Below the pieces are notes generated by a model. That model saw only the letters and a program-made list of their open reading frames with translations. It had not been told where the DNA came from and did no database searches. A DNA stretch of 64,000 nt, taken from Symbiodinium natans. Lineage: Eukaryota; Sar; Dinophyceae; Suessiales; Symbiodiniaceae. The DNA is taken from NCBI GenBank assembly GCA_905221605.1, contig CAJNDS010001957.1, positions 568,438-632,437 of the forward strand, in the 5' to 3' direction. A program made the translations under genes and the position numbers. Shown here in pieces: positions 62,690 to 64,000 of this stretch (position 1 is the first letter of the stretch; the number at the start of each line of letters is the position of its first letter).

Positions 62690-63172
62690 ATGCAGCAGCC
62701 ATCGCGCGACCTGTGGCAGAAGCTTCCGGGTTATACTTCAGATGAGGTGCCAGAGCCGCCACTGGATTTGAGGGCTACAGGAACTCACCATTTTCTGCCC
62801 GTGCCCATTCCCCATGCGAAGGAAGAGGACACCAGCAGCGAGCGAAGCGGGCGAAGCGAGCCGACGGCTTCGCAGCTTGAGGGCCGGCTCACGGAGGCCA
62901 CAATACGGACATGGACGGACATGGACGGTGCAGACATCAGACTGTTCTTGATGGGTGTCTTGCAATGCGTCAGCTACGTCGGTTGTTGTGTCCTTTGCCT
63001 TTTGCCAAATTGGACATGCGGTTGGCGTCCAAGAACCCTTGGCGCTGAACCAAAAAATGAAGGCATGTTCGACGAACCCCACAAGGTCCACGCAAGAGCA
63101 CGCTCCCCCCCCCCGCCAAGGTCCGAGCAAGGTCTTGAAAATCATGTGTTGCAAAACTACGCCATGACTTAA
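62690..63172 (+). CDS. Open frame upstream of the TTLL exon, uncertain
   Basis: A 160-codon plus-strand frame starts MQQPSRDLWQKLPGYTSDEV and has a charged N-terminal half and a hydrophobic span (IRLFLMGVLQCVSYVGCCVL). The first ~90 residues look coding and could be a 5' exon of the TTLL gene that follows. The Pro-rich end near 63100 does not. An overlapping minus-strand frame of 220 codons is also open, so the evidence is weak. Confidence 0.25.
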   Translation: MQQPSRDLWQKLPGYTSDEVPEPPLDLRATGTHHFLPVPIPHAKEEDTSSERSGRSEPTASQLEGRLTEATIRTWTDMDGADIRLFLMGVLQCVSYVGCCVLCLLPNWTCGWRPRTLGAEPKNEGMFDEPHKVHARARSPPPPRSEQGLENHVLQNYAMT

Positions 63173-63550
63173 CACCACGGAAAGCAAGAATGAAGAATGT
63201 GCACGGGACTGAGCACCTTGGTGGGTGTAGGGATTGGGAAGACTGCGTTTCAGGTGCTGTCTTCGATGTCCTCCCGTGGCATGGATCGCCCCATGATTCA
63301 GCCGAAGTCTCACACGTGCTGAGCAAGGGAGATCATGAGCGCAGGGCGATGACTTCGCCCATGTGCCGAGGTTTCGGCCTGTACCGCCTCCGGGCAGCAA
63401 GGCTTCCTCTCAGCCGGGACCCGAGTTGATGTGGGCCATCTCGGGCTCATTTCAGGGCCAGGGTCCCAAACGATTTTGTGATGGGGACTTTTTGAATCTT
63501 TTTGAGTCACTTGAGGACCGCAGGCAAGAGTCGCTCATCTACCTTGCCAG

Positions 63551-64000
63551 CATTCCTTCTAAATGGAGCGGATGCACCTCTCCTGCAAGAGACATTCGCC
63601 TACAACGGGATGACCCAAACCATTGGAAATGACTATGCGATTCAGTGGTCTGGTCCAAATATAAAGGATGCAGTGTACCAGAACATGACGGAATGGCAGA
63701 GGATCAACCACTTCCCGGGCTCAACGGAGCTGACCCGAAAGGATCGACTCTGGCTTCACTTTGCAGAGATGGCTAGAAGCTATGGCAAACGTTGTTTCGA
63801 CTTCGTGCCAGAGACCTATGTCTTGCCAGAACAGTTTGATGAGTTTCTGAAATGCTATCAAAGGACACGATGCACATGGATTGTAAAGCCGAACTCATCA
63901 TCGCGAGGTCGAGGTATATTCATTCTGCAGGATCTTGCCGAGCTTCCTATAGACGAGAATGTCGTGGTTTCCCGGTACGTCATGAACCCACTTCTGATTC
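63551..64000 (+). CDS. TTLL (tubulin tyrosine ligase-like) protein, partial exon at window end
   Basis: Starting after CTACCTTGCCAG (AG at 63549-63550) the plus strand encodes FLLNGADAPLLQETFAYNGM, then WQRINHFPGSTELTRKDRLW, FDFVPETYVLPEQFDEFLKC and CTWIVKPNSSSRGRGIFILQ, to SRYVMNPLLI at the window end. The NHFPG, L-RKD-L, F-P-T-LP, W-I-KP…S-GRGI and Y-PLL features are the start of the TTL ATP-grasp domain. TTLL enzymes add glutamate or glycine to tubulin tails; this family is broad in flagellates. The remaining ATP-grasp residues lie beyond the window. The frame has no stop, and the exon start is inferred from the acceptor. Confidence 0.85.

Noticed and set aside
62738-63400. 220-codon minus-strand ORF
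   Set aside because: No recognisable content, and it is antisense to the more plausible plus-strand frame upstream of the TTLL exon.

Overview
The window looks like dinoflagellate nuclear DNA. Four independent signs support this: a relic of the dinoflagellate trans-spliced leader at the 5' end of a LINE (10209-10229, minus strand); a dinoflagellate-type mitochondrial cox3 fragment in an AT-rich insertion; small-intron genes with GT-AG and apparently irregular splice junctions; and a dense load of DIRS-like, LINE and Copia-like retroelements separated by long non-coding stretches. I see no bacterial operons, CRISPR arrays, tRNAs or rRNAs.

Layout. 1-2.6 kb: 3' part of a retroelement (RT plus RNase H) split by one frameshift. 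2.7-6.4 kb: a 250-bp direct repeat overlapping a minus-strand exon, then a plus-strand exon of unknown function. 7.0-14.6 kb: nested elements. A 5'-complete LINE (spliced leader, ORF1, endonuclease) abuts a minus-strand Copia gag with its own PBS and 205-bp LTR. Then come a 51-bp minisatellite, an inverted LINE RNase H piece, and a LINE 3' end whose A-tail runs into a plus-strand Copia protease region (14.57-16.66 kb). The Copia gag and protease halves break at the same codon. 16.7-17.9 kb: AT-rich, hairpin-rich mitochondrial-like DNA with cox3 helices 1-6. 18-21.5 kb: repeats and retroelement scraps. 21.7-23.1 kb: a TIR-like multi-pass membrane protein gene. 23-42 kb: mostly non-coding with telomere-like repeats, a 0.6-kb CA/CG tract, short tandem repeats and a few candidate exons.

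42.2-44.2 kb holds a seven-exon gene for a DUF1848 protein that can be reconstructed exon by exon. Immediately downstream, 44.4-54.7 kb is a large composite retroelement with, in order, a cysteine-containing ORF, a tyrosine recombinase with CCCH finger, a phosphatase-like ORF with an HC-x5-R loop, a decayed gag-like/CCCH ORF, a cytosine-methyltransferase-like ORF and a long RT-RNase H ORF. The last ORF is interrupted near its end by an 889-bp element with inverted terminal repeats and a TA duplication. This composite element is the strongest candidate for an unusual system. 54.7-63.5 kb is largely unassigned, and the window ends inside an exon of a plus-strand TTLL (tubulin tyrosine ligase-like) gene.

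Exon boundaries and functions are read by eye from sequence and remembered family signatures; none was checked by a search.
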